Program-made: the position numbers and the translations under genes
Notes under the pieces: generated by a model
Told to the model about the DNA's origin: nothing
The model's input: only the letters and a program-made list of their open reading frames with translations
Databases searched by the model: none
Shown: one piece after another, positions 9,051-17,823 of the stretch
Layout: every line of letters begins with the position of its first letter
Position numbering within the stretch: position 1 is the stretch's first letter
Assembly (NCBI RefSeq): GCF_009455685.1
Contig: NZ_QPES01000002.1
Location: 1-64,000, forward strand
Direction of reading: 5' to 3'
DNA length: 64,000 nucleotides
Source: Paraburkholderia hayleyella
GTDB taxonomy: Bacteria; Pseudomonadota; Gammaproteobacteria; Burkholderiales; Burkholderiaceae

Positions 9051-9152
9051 CGCGCGTGTCCGCGCGCGCAGCCTGCCCTGCGGTCCGTCCTGCCCAGCCT
9101 GTTTGGCATGACCTCATGACCGCTTCCTGCAGACCTCCCAGCGGAGATTGTC

Positions 9153-10001
9153 TTGGTCGTTTCCAACCCTGTCGTGGACGAGATTCACATCCAGGCAACT
9201 GCCGCCACGTCCGGCAGTTCGTTTTATCTGGCGATGCGCATTTTGCCCGCGCGGCAGCGCGATGCGATGTACCAGGTGTATGCGTTTTGCCGCGCGGTCG
9301 ATGACATTGCGGATAGCGCCTTGCCTCGTGCCGAGCGCCACGCCCAGCTTGAACGCTGGCGCGCTGGCATCGACGCCTGTTATGCCGGTGCGCCGCCCGC
9401 GGCTTTGCGGGCGCTGGCGCAGCACATCCAGACCTTTCGCCTGCAACGCGATGATTTTCACGCCATGATCGACGGCATGGCGATGGACGCCGCCGCCGAT
9501 CTCTGCGCCCCTGACGAAGCCACACTCGATCTGTATTGCGATCGCGTCGCCAGTGCCGCGGGCCGTCTATCGGTGAGAATCTTCGGGATGTCTGACGCGG
9601 CTGGGCACGCGCTTTCGCATCATCTGGGCCGCGCGTTGCAATTGACCAACATCTTGCGTGACATCGACGAAGACGCGGCGATTCAACGTTGTTATTTGCC
9701 GCGCGAGTTGCTTGAGCGCGAAGGGATTGCACTCGGGTCTCCCGCTGCGATGGCTGCCCATCCTGCCTTGCCGGGGGTGTGCGCGGTGCTGGTCGAGCGC
9801 GCGCGGCAACACTTCGCGCACGCGGCCCGCCTGATGGATGCCGCGCCGCGCTACCAGGTACGGGCGCCCCGCATCATGTCAGGGGTTTATCGCTGTTTGC
9901 TTGAACGCACGGTTCAACGCGGCTTCACTTTTCCCCGCGCAAAAATCCGCAAGCCGCATGTCCGGCTCATGTGGATCGTTGCCCGTTACGCGTTCTTTTG
10001 A
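9153..10001 (+). CDS. hpnD: Presqualene diphosphate synthase HpnD
   Basis: This 282-aa trans-isoprenyl diphosphate synthase condenses two farnesyl diphosphates to presqualene diphosphate, the first committed hopanoid step. The aspartate-rich motifs that bind Mg-diphosphate are visible: FCRAVDDIAD near residue 50 and LTNILRDIDEDA near 165. The start is a TTG at 9153 with GGAG six bases upstream; no in-frame ATG lies in a better position. hpnE follows after 4 bases. It is the first gene of the hpnD-hpnE-shc-hpnG operon. Its paralog HpnC is encoded at 58239. Confidence 0.92.
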   Translation: MVVSNPVVDEIHIQATAATSGSSFYLAMRILPARQRDAMYQVYAFCRAVDDIADSALPRAERHAQLERWRAGIDACYAGAPPAALRALAQHIQTFRLQRDDFHAMIDGMAMDAAADLCAPDEATLDLYCDRVASAAGRLSVRIFGMSDAAGHALSHHLGRALQLTNILRDIDEDAAIQRCYLPRELLEREGIALGSPAAMAAHPALPGVCAVLVERARQHFAHAARLMDAAPRYQVRAPRIMSGVYRCLLERTVQRGFTFPRAKIRKPHVRLMWIVARYAFF

Positions 10002-10005
10002 TCTG

Positions 10006-11277
10006 ATGGCAAAACTTGTTCATGTGATTGGTGCGGGCCTGGCCGGGCTCGCGGCGGCTGTTCAGTTGCAGCGCCGGGGCGTGCAGGTCGTTCTGCACGA
10101 AGCGGCTGCCTATGCGGGAGGCCGCTGCCGCTCCTACTACGACCGCACCCTCGGTGCGACTATCGACAACGGTAACCATCTGGTGCTCTCGGGCAACTAC
10201 GCCACGCTCAATTACGTTCGCGCGATTGGTGCGGCGGATCAGCTGGTGGGCCCGTCCCAGCCCGAATTCGCTTTTATGGATCTGGCCACGCAGGCACGCT
10301 GGATGCTGCGCCTGTCGCCAGGCCGCGTGCCCGGATGGGTCTTCGATGCGCAAATGCGCGTGCCCGGTACCCAGGCACTCGATTATCTTTCGCTCGCGCC
10401 GCTCCTGCTGGCCCGCCCGGGCCGCACCATGGCGCAAACCATGCGCTGCAACGGGGTGTTGTGGGATCGGCTGTGGCACCCGCTGTTTCTCGCCGTGCTG
10501 AATATCGAGCCGCGCGAGGGCACGGCGCAACTGGCGGCCGAAGTGGTGCGCGAGACCCTCGTCGCAGGCGGCGAAGCATGCCGTCCGCTGGTGGCGCGCA
10601 ACGGCCTGGGCAGCGCATTTATTGATCCGGCCTTGCGTTTGCTGCAGCATGGCGGCGCCTCGATCCGGCTCGGCGCGCGGCTCAAGCACATCGAATTCGC
10701 CGCGAGCGGCACGCACCGCGTCGATGCGTTGAATTTTGCCAACGAGCGCATCGTCCTCGAACCCAACCATGCCGTGGTGCTGGCTGTGCCGCCCAACGTG
10801 GCGCAAACGCTGGTGCCGGGTGTGCAAACGCCACAGCGTTTTTCGTCGATCGTGAACCTGCATTTCGCGGTTGAGCCACCGCCTGGGCTGGCGCTGATGA
10901 CAGGCCTGATCAACGCCACGGCCGAATGGCTGTTCGCTTTCGATGGCCGTCTTTCCGTCACGATCAGCGGCGCGGACCGTTTGCTCGACACGCCGCGCGA
11001 AGATCTGGCACGCCAGGTTTGGGCCGAGGTGGCCCAGGTCGCGGGGCTGCCGGTCGAGCCGCTGCCGAACTGGCAGATCGTGAGCGAAAAGCGCGCCACC
11101 TTCGCCGCTGTGCCGCAAGAAGAGATGCGCCGCCCGGCGGCCCAGACCCGCTGGAACAACCTGACGCTGGCGGGCGACTGGACGGCCACGGGCTTACCCG
11201 CCACGATCGAAGGGGCGATCCGCTCGGGCCAGAAAGCCGCGGATTTACTGTTGAACAAACCGATGGATTCCCGATGA
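10006..11277 (+). CDS. hpnE: Hydroxysqualene dehydroxylase HpnE
   Basis: This 423-aa FAD-dependent amine-oxidase-fold enzyme reduces hydroxysqualene to squalene. The N-terminal dinucleotide motif VIGAGLAGLAAAVQLQRRG (residues 6-24) is followed by EAAAYAGGRCRS. The C-terminal FAD contact is LTLAGDWTATGLPATIEGA. I chose ATG 10006 because it places the FAD motif at the usual N-terminal position; the frame is open further upstream inside hpnD. Its TGA overlaps the shc ATG (ATGA), indicating coupled translation. Confidence 0.92.
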   Translation: MAKLVHVIGAGLAGLAAAVQLQRRGVQVVLHEAAAYAGGRCRSYYDRTLGATIDNGNHLVLSGNYATLNYVRAIGAADQLVGPSQPEFAFMDLATQARWMLRLSPGRVPGWVFDAQMRVPGTQALDYLSLAPLLLARPGRTMAQTMRCNGVLWDRLWHPLFLAVLNIEPREGTAQLAAEVVRETLVAGGEACRPLVARNGLGSAFIDPALRLLQHGGASIRLGARLKHIEFAASGTHRVDALNFANERIVLEPNHAVVLAVPPNVAQTLVPGVQTPQRFSSIVNLHFAVEPPPGLALMTGLINATAEWLFAFDGRLSVTISGADRLLDTPREDLARQVWAEVAQVAGLPVEPLPNWQIVSEKRATFAAVPQEEMRRPAAQTRWNNLTLAGDWTATGLPATIEGAIRSGQKAADLLLNKPMDSR

Positions 11278-13388
11278 ATGATCTCTCTTTGGTGCCGCGG
11301 CACGAGCCGCTGCTGCCCACGCTCGAACTGTCACACGATGAGGCGAAGGCATGCCCGAGCCTGCTGGCCGCAGCACTGGAGGGGGACGCGCCGGCGAATA
11401 TCCTGGATACGCCAGATACGCCCAGGACACGCCTGGAGCGTGCCATCAGTCGCGCCACCGGGGCCTTGCTCGAGGCGCAACGTCCCGATGGCCACTGGGT
11501 TTTCGAGCTTGAAGCCGATGCCACCATTCCTGCCGAATACGTGCTGCTGGTGCACCATCTGGGCGAGACACCGGACCTCGAACTGGAACAGAAAATCGCC
11601 CGTTATCTGCGCCGCATCCAGTTGCCCAACGGTGGCTGGCCGCTTTTTGCCGAAGGCGAGATGGATATCAGCGCAAGCGTGAAAGCGTATTTCGCCCTCA
11701 AGATGATCGGCGATCACCCTGACGCCGAGCCTATGCGCCGCGCCCGCGAAGCCATTCTGGCGCGCGGCGGCGCCGAGGCGGCGAACGTTTTCACGCGGAT
11801 CTTGCTGGCGCTGTATGGCGTGGTGTCGTGGTACGCCGTGCCCATGATGCCCGTTGAAATCATGCTGCTGCCCAAATGGTTTCCGTTTCATTTGTCGAAG
11901 GTGTCGTACTGGGCGCGCACGGTGATCGTGCCGCTTCTGGTACTGCACGCCAAGCGTCCGGTCGCGCGCAATCCGCGTGGCGTGCGCATCGACGAGCTGT
12001 TTTGCGGCGCTCCGGTCAACACCGGTTTGCCGCCGCGCGCGGCGCATCAGCATCGGGGCTGGTTCCGCTTTTTTCGCGGTGTGGATGGTGCGCTGCGCCT
12101 GGTCGATGGCCTGTTTCCGGCCTACACGCGCAACCGTGCGATCAAGGCTGCCGTGGCATTCGTCGATGAGCGGCTAAATGGTGAAGAAGGCCTCGGGGCG
12201 ATTTATCCGGCGATGGCCAATGCCGTGATGATGTACGACGTGCTGGGCTATCCCGCCGATCATCCGAACCGGGCGCTCGCACGCCGTGCCATCGAACGGC
12301 TGCTGGTGATTAAAGACGACGAAGCCTATTGCCAGCCCTGTCTTTCGCCGGTGTGGGATACCTCGCTGGCCGCGCACGCGTTGCTTGAAACCGGTGAGCC
12401 ACGCGCTATCCAGGCGGCGCAGCGTGGCCTGCAATGGCTGCGGCCGCTCCAGGTGCTTGACGTGCGGGGCGACTGGATTTCGCGGCGGCCCAATGTGCGC
12501 CCAGGCGGCTGGGCGTTTCAGTACGCGAACCCACACTATCCCGATGTCGATGACACCGCCGTGGTTGCGATGGCGATGCAGCGCGCGGCGGCGCTTGCCG
12601 CTGATACCGGAGCTGAGGCTGGAGCGAATGCGCTGGGCGGCCCGGCCGGCCGCGAAGCGCTTGCCCGGGCCCGCGAGTGGGTCGTCGGGATGCAAAGCAG
12701 CGATGGTGGCTGGGGCGCTTTTGAGCCGGAAAATACGCAGCTTTATCTGAACAACATTCCCTTTTCCGATCACGGCGCGCTGCTCGATCCGCCGACGGCG
12801 GATGTGTCGGGCCGCTGTCTGTCGATGCTCGCGCAACTGGGCGAACTGCCCGCGACGAGTGAGCCTGCCCGGCGCGCGTTCGATTATCTGCTCAAGGCTC
12901 AGGAAGCGGACGGCAGCTGGTATGGCCGCTGGGGCATGAACTACATCTATGGCACGTGGACGGCGCTGTGCGCGCTGAACGCCGCAGGGCTGCCGCACGA
13001 TGATGCGCGCATGCAGCGCGCCGTGAAATGGCTGCTCTCGATCCAGAACGCCGATGGCGGCTGGGGTGAGGATGGCGCGAGCTACAAGCTCGACTACCGT
13101 GCCTACGAAGCGGCGCCGAGCACCGCTTCGCAGACCGCATGGGCCCTGCTGGGGCTGATGGCCGCCGGGGCCGTGGCGCATCCGGCGCTTGCGCGCGGCA
13201 TCGACTACCTGACGCAGCAACAGTGTTCGCATGGCTTGTGGGACGAAACCCGGTTTACTGCGGTTGGTTTTCCGCGCGTGTTTTATCTGCGTTATCACGG
13301 TTATTGCAAGTTTTTCCCGCTATGGGCCCTGGCACGGTATCGCCAGATGACACGTGATGGGGTCACGCGCGTCACGGTTGGGATGTAA
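11274..13388 (+). CDS. shc: Squalene-hopene cyclase
   Basis: This 704-aa monotopic membrane enzyme cyclises squalene to hopene and diplopterol (HpnF in hopanoid nomenclature). The catalytic acid is in DVDDTAVVAM (the DXDD motif, about residue 424). Several QW-type repeats are visible, for example GGWPLFAEGE, SSDGGWGAFEPEN, EADGSWYGRWGMNY and NADGGWGEDG. The C-terminus ends FPLWALARYRQM as in the family. The ATG at 11274 overlaps the hpnE stop. Length is typical (about 650-720 aa). Confidence 0.96.
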   Translation: MNDLSLVPRHEPLLPTLELSHDEAKACPSLLAAALEGDAPANILDTPDTPRTRLERAISRATGALLEAQRPDGHWVFELEADATIPAEYVLLVHHLGETPDLELEQKIARYLRRIQLPNGGWPLFAEGEMDISASVKAYFALKMIGDHPDAEPMRRAREAILARGGAEAANVFTRILLALYGVVSWYAVPMMPVEIMLLPKWFPFHLSKVSYWARTVIVPLLVLHAKRPVARNPRGVRIDELFCGAPVNTGLPPRAAHQHRGWFRFFRGVDGALRLVDGLFPAYTRNRAIKAAVAFVDERLNGEEGLGAIYPAMANAVMMYDVLGYPADHPNRALARRAIERLLVIKDDEAYCQPCLSPVWDTSLAAHALLETGEPRAIQAAQRGLQWLRPLQVLDVRGDWISRRPNVRPGGWAFQYANPHYPDVDDTAVVAMAMQRAAALAADTGAEAGANALGGPAGREALARAREWVVGMQSSDGGWGAFEPENTQLYLNNIPFSDHGALLDPPTADVSGRCLSMLAQLGELPATSEPARRAFDYLLKAQEADGSWYGRWGMNYIYGTWTALCALNAAGLPHDDARMQRAVKWLLSIQNADGGWGEDGASYKLDYRAYEAAPSTASQTAWALLGLMAAGAVAHPALARGIDYLTQQQCSHGLWDETRFTAVGFPRVFYLRYHGYCKFFPLWALARYRQMTRDGVTRVTVGM

Positions 13389-13390
13389 CG

Positions 13391-14104
13391 ATGACACTTG
13401 TGACTTCGCCCAGGGCTCACGCGCGGCCTGTGATTGCGGTGACGGGAATGGCCTTTGAAGCGCGTATCGTGCGTGGCCCTGGCGTCGAGGTGGTGTTTTC
13501 CATGTGCGCCGACCGGCTTGAGCAGGCCTTGGTGGCCGCCGTGGCGCATGGTTGCAGCGGCATTATCAGTTTCGGCACGGCGGGCGGCCTCGCGCCGGAT
13601 CTCGCCCCTGGCGCGCTGATCGTGGCCGATGCGATCGAGGGCCCCGCTGGACGTTGCCCGACCGATCCGGTCTGGTCGGCGCGTCTGATCGCGGCGCTGA
13701 AGGCCTCGCCGCTTGCGCCGCAGCTCCATTACGGCCCGTTGCTGGCTTCTGCTGCACCGTTGTTGAGCGCGCGGGACAAGGCCGATTTGCATCGTGTCAC
13801 CGGTGCGTTAGCTGTCGATATGGAGTCGTATGTCGCGGCCAAGATCGCCCATGCTCATGGCGTGCCCTTTGCGGTGTGCCGCGCGATTGTCGATCCGGCC
13901 TCGCGTACTTTGCCGAAGGCCGCGATGGTGGGGCTGCGTGCCGACGGCCATACCGCCGTGATACCGGTGCTACGCGAGTTGATGCGCAATCCTGCGCAAT
14001 TGCGGCCGTTACTCCAGGTTGCGGCGGATGCGCGGGTGGCACGGGCGGCGCTGGTTGCCTCGCGTGAGGCGCTGGCGCAAGCGGGTGCGCTGCGGTTCGA
14101 CTAG
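13391..14104 (+). CDS. hpnG: Hopanoid-associated phosphorylase HpnG
   Basis: This 237-aa protein of the nucleoside phosphorylase superfamily removes adenine from adenosylhopane to give ribosylhopane or its phosphate on the way to bacteriohopanetetrol. Family motifs include VTGMAFEARIV at the N-terminus, GIISFGTAGGLAPDLAPG and the purine-pocket block AVDMESYVAAKIA. It begins 2 bases after the shc stop and is the last gene of the operon. Its substrate is produced by HpnH, encoded 41 kb downstream. Confidence 0.92.
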   Translation: MTLVTSPRAHARPVIAVTGMAFEARIVRGPGVEVVFSMCADRLEQALVAAVAHGCSGIISFGTAGGLAPDLAPGALIVADAIEGPAGRCPTDPVWSARLIAALKASPLAPQLHYGPLLASAAPLLSARDKADLHRVTGALAVDMESYVAAKIAHAHGVPFAVCRAIVDPASRTLPKAAMVGLRADGHTAVIPVLRELMRNPAQLRPLLQVAADARVARAALVASREALAQAGALRFD

Positions 14105-14208
14105 CCGATTTACCGCGGAACCGCGGACGAACGGCGATGAAAAGCGCGCTGTTTGGTATGCAGCAGAACCAGCAGAACCCGTTGCCACGTCTGCTGTCAT
14201 GCCTGGTG

Positions 14209-15051
14209 TTATTCCTGCAAGCGGCGCAGCCGTTCGTTTTCTTCGAGGCGCGTGTCTTCGAGTTCTTGCAGCACGCCGGCCAGATCGACCGGCCGTGTAT
14301 CCGCTTCTACCTCGCCGCTTAAGTGCGCGTCGACTTGCAGCAGGCCGGCTTCAAAACGGGCCCAGATCTCGTCGCCATAACGCGTGGCGAGCAGTTGAGG
14401 CGCGAACTGTCCAAAGTAATTCGCCAGGTTATCGACATCGCGCCGTAGCATCGTGGCGGCTTCGTTGTTGCCTGCAGCATCGACCGCCTGAGGCAGGTCG
14501 ATAATCACGGGCCCGTCCGCGGCCAGCAAGATGTTGTATTCAGACAGGTCGCCGTGAACGATCCCGGCGCACAGCATGCGCACGACCTGGTTAAGCAGCA
14601 TCGCGTGAAAGGCCAGTGCCTGCGCCTCGCTTAACGCGACATCGTTCAGGCGCGGTGCAACGTCTCCCGCCGCATCGAGCACCAGCTCCATCAACAACAC
14701 GCCCTCGCTGCAGATATAAGGCTGCGGCACCCGCACACCCGCATTGGCAAGGCGGAACAGCGCATCGACCTCGGCGTTTTGCCACAGCTCTTCCTGCATC
14801 TGGCGGCCATAGCGCGTGCCTTTTTGCAGCGCTCGCGCCTGGCGGCTGTTCTTGACCTTGCGGCCTTCGGTATAAGACGTGGCTTGACGGAAACTCCGTT
14901 GCTTCGCGTCCTTGTAGACCTTTGCGCAACGGGTGGCATCGCCGCTGCGCACGATGTAAACCGTCGCTTCCTTGCCGCTCATCAACTGGCCGATGACTTC
15001 GTCAATCAAGCCTTCTTCGAGCAAGGGGAGGAGCCGTTTCGGCACTTTCAT
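14209..15051 (-). CDS. RIO1-like protein kinase (PA4780 type)
   Basis: This 280-aa protein has a RIO-type kinase fold. Visible motifs are the nucleotide-binding strand MSGKEATVYIV with KVYKD carrying the lysine, the catalytic loop GIVHGDLSEYNIL, and the metal-binding PVIIDLPQAVD in place of DFG. It begins MKVPKRLLPLLEEGLIDEV, typical of the PA4780 group in Pseudomonas and Burkholderia. AGGA about ten bases upstream supports the ATG at 15051. It is convergent with hpnG across 104 bases. Bacterial RIO-like kinases have poorly known targets. Confidence 0.88.
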   Translation of the reverse strand: MKVPKRLLPLLEEGLIDEVIGQLMSGKEATVYIVRSGDATRCAKVYKDAKQRSFRQATSYTEGRKVKNSRQARALQKGTRYGRQMQEELWQNAEVDALFRLANAGVRVPQPYICSEGVLLMELVLDAAGDVAPRLNDVALSEAQALAFHAMLLNQVVRMLCAGIVHGDLSEYNILLAADGPVIIDLPQAVDAAGNNEAATMLRRDVDNLANYFGQFAPQLLATRYGDEIWARFEAGLLQVDAHLSGEVEADTRPVDLAGVLQELEDTRLEENERLRRLQE

Positions 15052-15371
15052 AAGCGAGTCATCCTGAGATTTTGAGGCCTTGCGCGCTGCGCGCTTGCAT
15101 AGGCGGTGACGCAGCCGTGAGCAAAGCGCACGGCCTTAAGCCCGGCTGGCGACAGCCAGTCGTAAATGCGGGTGAAGGCAGGAAGGAGGGATGCGCACCC
15201 GTATGCTGCGGCGCGGGAAAAATCATGGCGAATTATACGGGCAAGGCCAGCGGCGCACGTAGTATGCACGCCGCTGCGAACGCAAAGACTCGCCCAGCGT
15301 TGACCCCGCGTCAGCAGCCATCAGGCCGCCGCGCTGGCGCGGGCCCGTTTCCATCAGATCCATCAGATCCA
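15052..15371. other. Intergenic region upstream of the RIO kinase
   Basis: About 320 bases lie between the subtilase stop and the RIO kinase start. It must hold the kinase promoter. Next to the subtilase stop there is a short run of three 9-base units (ccatcagat type, about 15349-15375). No gene or hairpin convinced me. Confidence 0.4.
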
Positions 15372-17087
15372 TCAGGACGCAGGGCGGCCCAGCACGCGCA
15401 ATTGCCAGGAGGTCAGCGTGGCATTGCCATCCGAAGACGGGTCCAGCATGTCCATCACCTGTAGTTTCCAGGTGCCTTTGGCGCTTTCGTCGAGAAACGC
15501 ATTGCTCGCGGCCAGGTCGATCACGAAGCCATCGGGCGTTGGCATGAGCAGTGTCAGCGCAGGCAGCAGCACGCTGCGCGTGCCGGCCGGTGACACCAGC
15601 AGGATGCGCAGGTTGCCGGGCATCTTGTGCGTGGTTTTCAGCCGGATCTGCACCGTGTCGCATTTCAGGTTGTCGTCGAGGGCGATCGTCGAATAACCCT
15701 CGCTCTCGCTGTGATACGGAATCGTCAACGGTTGTGTGATCGATGTGCTCCATGCCGTGAAATGCGGTTGCGGCAGCGGGTTGAAATGCCGTGCCGCTGC
15801 GACGGCCCGTGACGCGTCAGCCAGGCCAAAGCCATAGCTGTTGCTGAATGGATGCCCCGCTGCGTTGGTGGTCCAGCCACCGTCCAGCGTGATGTCGTTC
15901 CAGCGCGTCTTTTTCTGCGTGGGGTCGATCTTGCGCGCGGTGGTGGCTAGCAGGTATTTGATGTCCCACCACGACAGTTTCGGGTTGACCTGCAGTAGCA
16001 AGGCCGCTACGCCCGTCACGGTGGCCGCCGCCACCGCTGTGCCGGAGAAGCGCGCGGTGTAGTTGCAGTTGCGCTCGATCACCGAGCGAGCGCCGCTATC
16101 GAGCGCGTTATAGCTGCTGTGTTCCTGATTCAGGCCCTGGGCACATCCGGGTGCATCTGCCGTGACGAGGCCCGGTGCGAAGTCCGAACGGGGCATCTTG
16201 CCCAGCGCCTCGGCGGTTTCGTCCTTGAGCCGGTACGCTCGTTGCGAGCCCGCTTCGCCGCCGAGCCCGGAAATCCACAACGCCGAACCGGTCGCGGAAT
16301 ACGAGGCTTTTTGGCCCGCTGCATTGACCGCGCCGACCGTGACCGATAACGGGTTCGCGCTGGCGGGATCGACGACTGCGGAGATGCAGCCCACGCCCGA
16401 GCCGCGCGTGGTCGCCGCACACAACGCACGGGCCGCATCGGGCGCCAGCGCGAGAAAGGAATCGCCCGCCGCACGGAAAATCAGCGGCTGAGCAGGATTG
16501 TCGAGCGCGTCGTCATCGCGCCGGATCTCGCTGTGCGTGTAGGGCATGAAACGCGGCGTCTGCGCGCCCAGACTGTTGTCGATCAAACGAGGTGCGGGCG
16601 TGCCGGGCGGAATGTCCGCCGTGAGATCGAGAATCCGCACCTCGGGCGCGATGCCGCGCCCGCCTTTGCCGTTGTTGGCGGCGGCGGCGATGATGGCCGC
16701 TACCGCCGTGGCATGCATCGCGCTGCGCGCGTCGGTTGAGGTGCTACGCGCATGCGGGATGACCATGTTGCGCGCCAGGTCTTCATGATCGGCATTGGCC
16801 CGGTCCCGATCCAGCAGCCCTACGATGACGCCCTTGCCCGTGATGCCCTCTTCGAAAAGCGTGCCCATGTCCAGGTCTATGCCTGGGACCGGCCGCTGGT
16901 CGCTGAATACCCCTTGGCCGGTGTTCTTCAGATGCCACTGATACTCTAAAAGCGGATCGGCCTCGGGTGCACTGGCCGACTTTGAACAGCCGGTGAGCGT
17001 TCCGAGTGTGGCCAGCGAGGCCAGGCCCACACTGAGGGCGCAAAGCATCGCGCGGGGGCGGTGTGGGCGAACCGTCTGGACGTTCAT
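15372..17087 (-). CDS. S8 (subtilisin) family protein, likely inactive, with P domain
   Basis: This 571-aa lipoprotein or exported protein starts MNVQTVRPHRPRAMLCALSV, with a hydrophobic segment ending TLGTLTGC, a plausible lipobox. The S8 domain shows the catalytic Asp in VGLLDRDRANADHEDL (about residue 90) and His in MHATAVAAI (about 124). The serine block reads FSGTAVAAATVTG instead of GTSMAAP, so position 351 is Ala. The oxyanion position in FRAAGDSF is Asp209, not Asn. The C-terminal 130 residues (FTAWSTSITQPLTI onward) are a proprotein-convertase P/homoB domain. The overall fold is kept, so a binding role is likelier than proteolysis. It lies 56 bases downstream of the Ivy-type gene on the same strand. 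Confidence 0.88.
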   Translation of the reverse strand: MNVQTVRPHRPRAMLCALSVGLASLATLGTLTGCSKSASAPEADPLLEYQWHLKNTGQGVFSDQRPVPGIDLDMGTLFEEGITGKGVIVGLLDRDRANADHEDLARNMVIPHARSTSTDARSAMHATAVAAIIAAAANNGKGGRGIAPEVRILDLTADIPPGTPAPRLIDNSLGAQTPRFMPYTHSEIRRDDDALDNPAQPLIFRAAGDSFLALAPDAARALCAATTRGSGVGCISAVVDPASANPLSVTVGAVNAAGQKASYSATGSALWISGLGGEAGSQRAYRLKDETAEALGKMPRSDFAPGLVTADAPGCAQGLNQEHSSYNALDSGARSVIERNCNYTARFSGTAVAAATVTGVAALLLQVNPKLSWWDIKYLLATTARKIDPTQKKTRWNDITLDGGWTTNAAGHPFSNSYGFGLADASRAVAAARHFNPLPQPHFTAWSTSITQPLTIPYHSESEGYSTIALDDNLKCDTVQIRLKTTHKMPGNLRILLVSPAGTRSVLLPALTLLMPTPDGFVIDLAASNAFLDESAKGTWKLQVMDMLDPSSDGNATLTSWQLRVLGRPAS

Positions 17088-17143
17088 GACGAGCCGTGCA
17101 GCGAGGATGGCGAAGCAGGCGGCAAACACGGGCAGGACATGGC

Positions 17144-17632
17144 TTACTTCCAGTTTGGGTCGGCGTTGAGACGGTTCTTCAGATAGGTTTTCAGCGCATC
17201 GCTGGGTTGGCCATACCAGCGGTAGGTGGCGTGTGCGCTGGGCATCTCGAGTGCGCCCGGGCGGTCGGCGATGCTGACTTGCAAGCCCCATGCGTGATGC
17301 CGGTCTGCGCTGAACATGCCGTAAAAACGATGGTTGCCGCAATCGTGGGGCTTGCACATGAAGCCACTCAGGTAGCGTTCCTGGCCAATCTGCACGGTCG
17401 TGTATTCGGTGCTGGTGGCGTCTGCCGTGCGGATCCAGCCGGGCACCTGTGGCTCGTTGTGCAGCATGGCTTTCCAGGCCGCCTGATAAGGCGCCTGCTG
17501 AGGCAGGGTGGAGAACACGGCGGGCGTGCTGTTGTCCGGGGCGTTGGCCGCGAGGGCATAGCCGTTGCTTCCCAGCAGCGCGAACGCAAACATCACTCCG
17601 CTTGAAAATTGAATAAGACGTCGAGCAATCAC
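17144..17632 (-). CDS. ivy: Ivy-type lysozyme inhibitor
   Basis: This 162-aa periplasmic protein resembles the Ivy family, which binds and blocks C-type lysozyme. The hallmark CKPHDC loop is present around residue 93, followed by GNHRFYGMFS. The N-terminus has a signal peptide (LIQFSSGVMFAFALLGSNG with a likely cut after ALA). I chose GTG at 17632 because AGGAAA lies nine bases upstream; the open frame starts at 17689. Family length fits (about 150-160 aa). It probably forms an operon with the P-domain subtilase-like gene. Role in defence against host lysozyme or its own transglycosylases is inference. Confidence 0.85.
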   Translation of the reverse strand: MIARRLIQFSSGVMFAFALLGSNGYALAANAPDNSTPAVFSTLPQQAPYQAAWKAMLHNEPQVPGWIRTADATSTEYTTVQIGQERYLSGFMCKPHDCGNHRFYGMFSADRHHAWGLQVSIADRPGALEMPSAHATYRWYGQPSDALKTYLKNRLNADPNWK

Positions 17633-17823
17633 AGGGTGGTTTCCTGATGAGCTGGGTTGAGACGGTGTGAAATCGAGTGGCGGGCGCATTGTGTTCTGGA
17701 TGTTTTTAATGGTTTTGTTTTAGATGCCTGGTGTTAGCTGCGAAAAGCAGATTTCACGTTGCTGCACGTTGCATCACTAGCTTGGTAACGGATGTCGTGC
17801 ACACGTTCCCGTGCATGCTGGAA

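Noticed and set aside
13552..14067. 171-aa frame inside hpnG
   Set aside because: Shadow frame of a GC-rich gene with clear HpnG motifs in the main frame.
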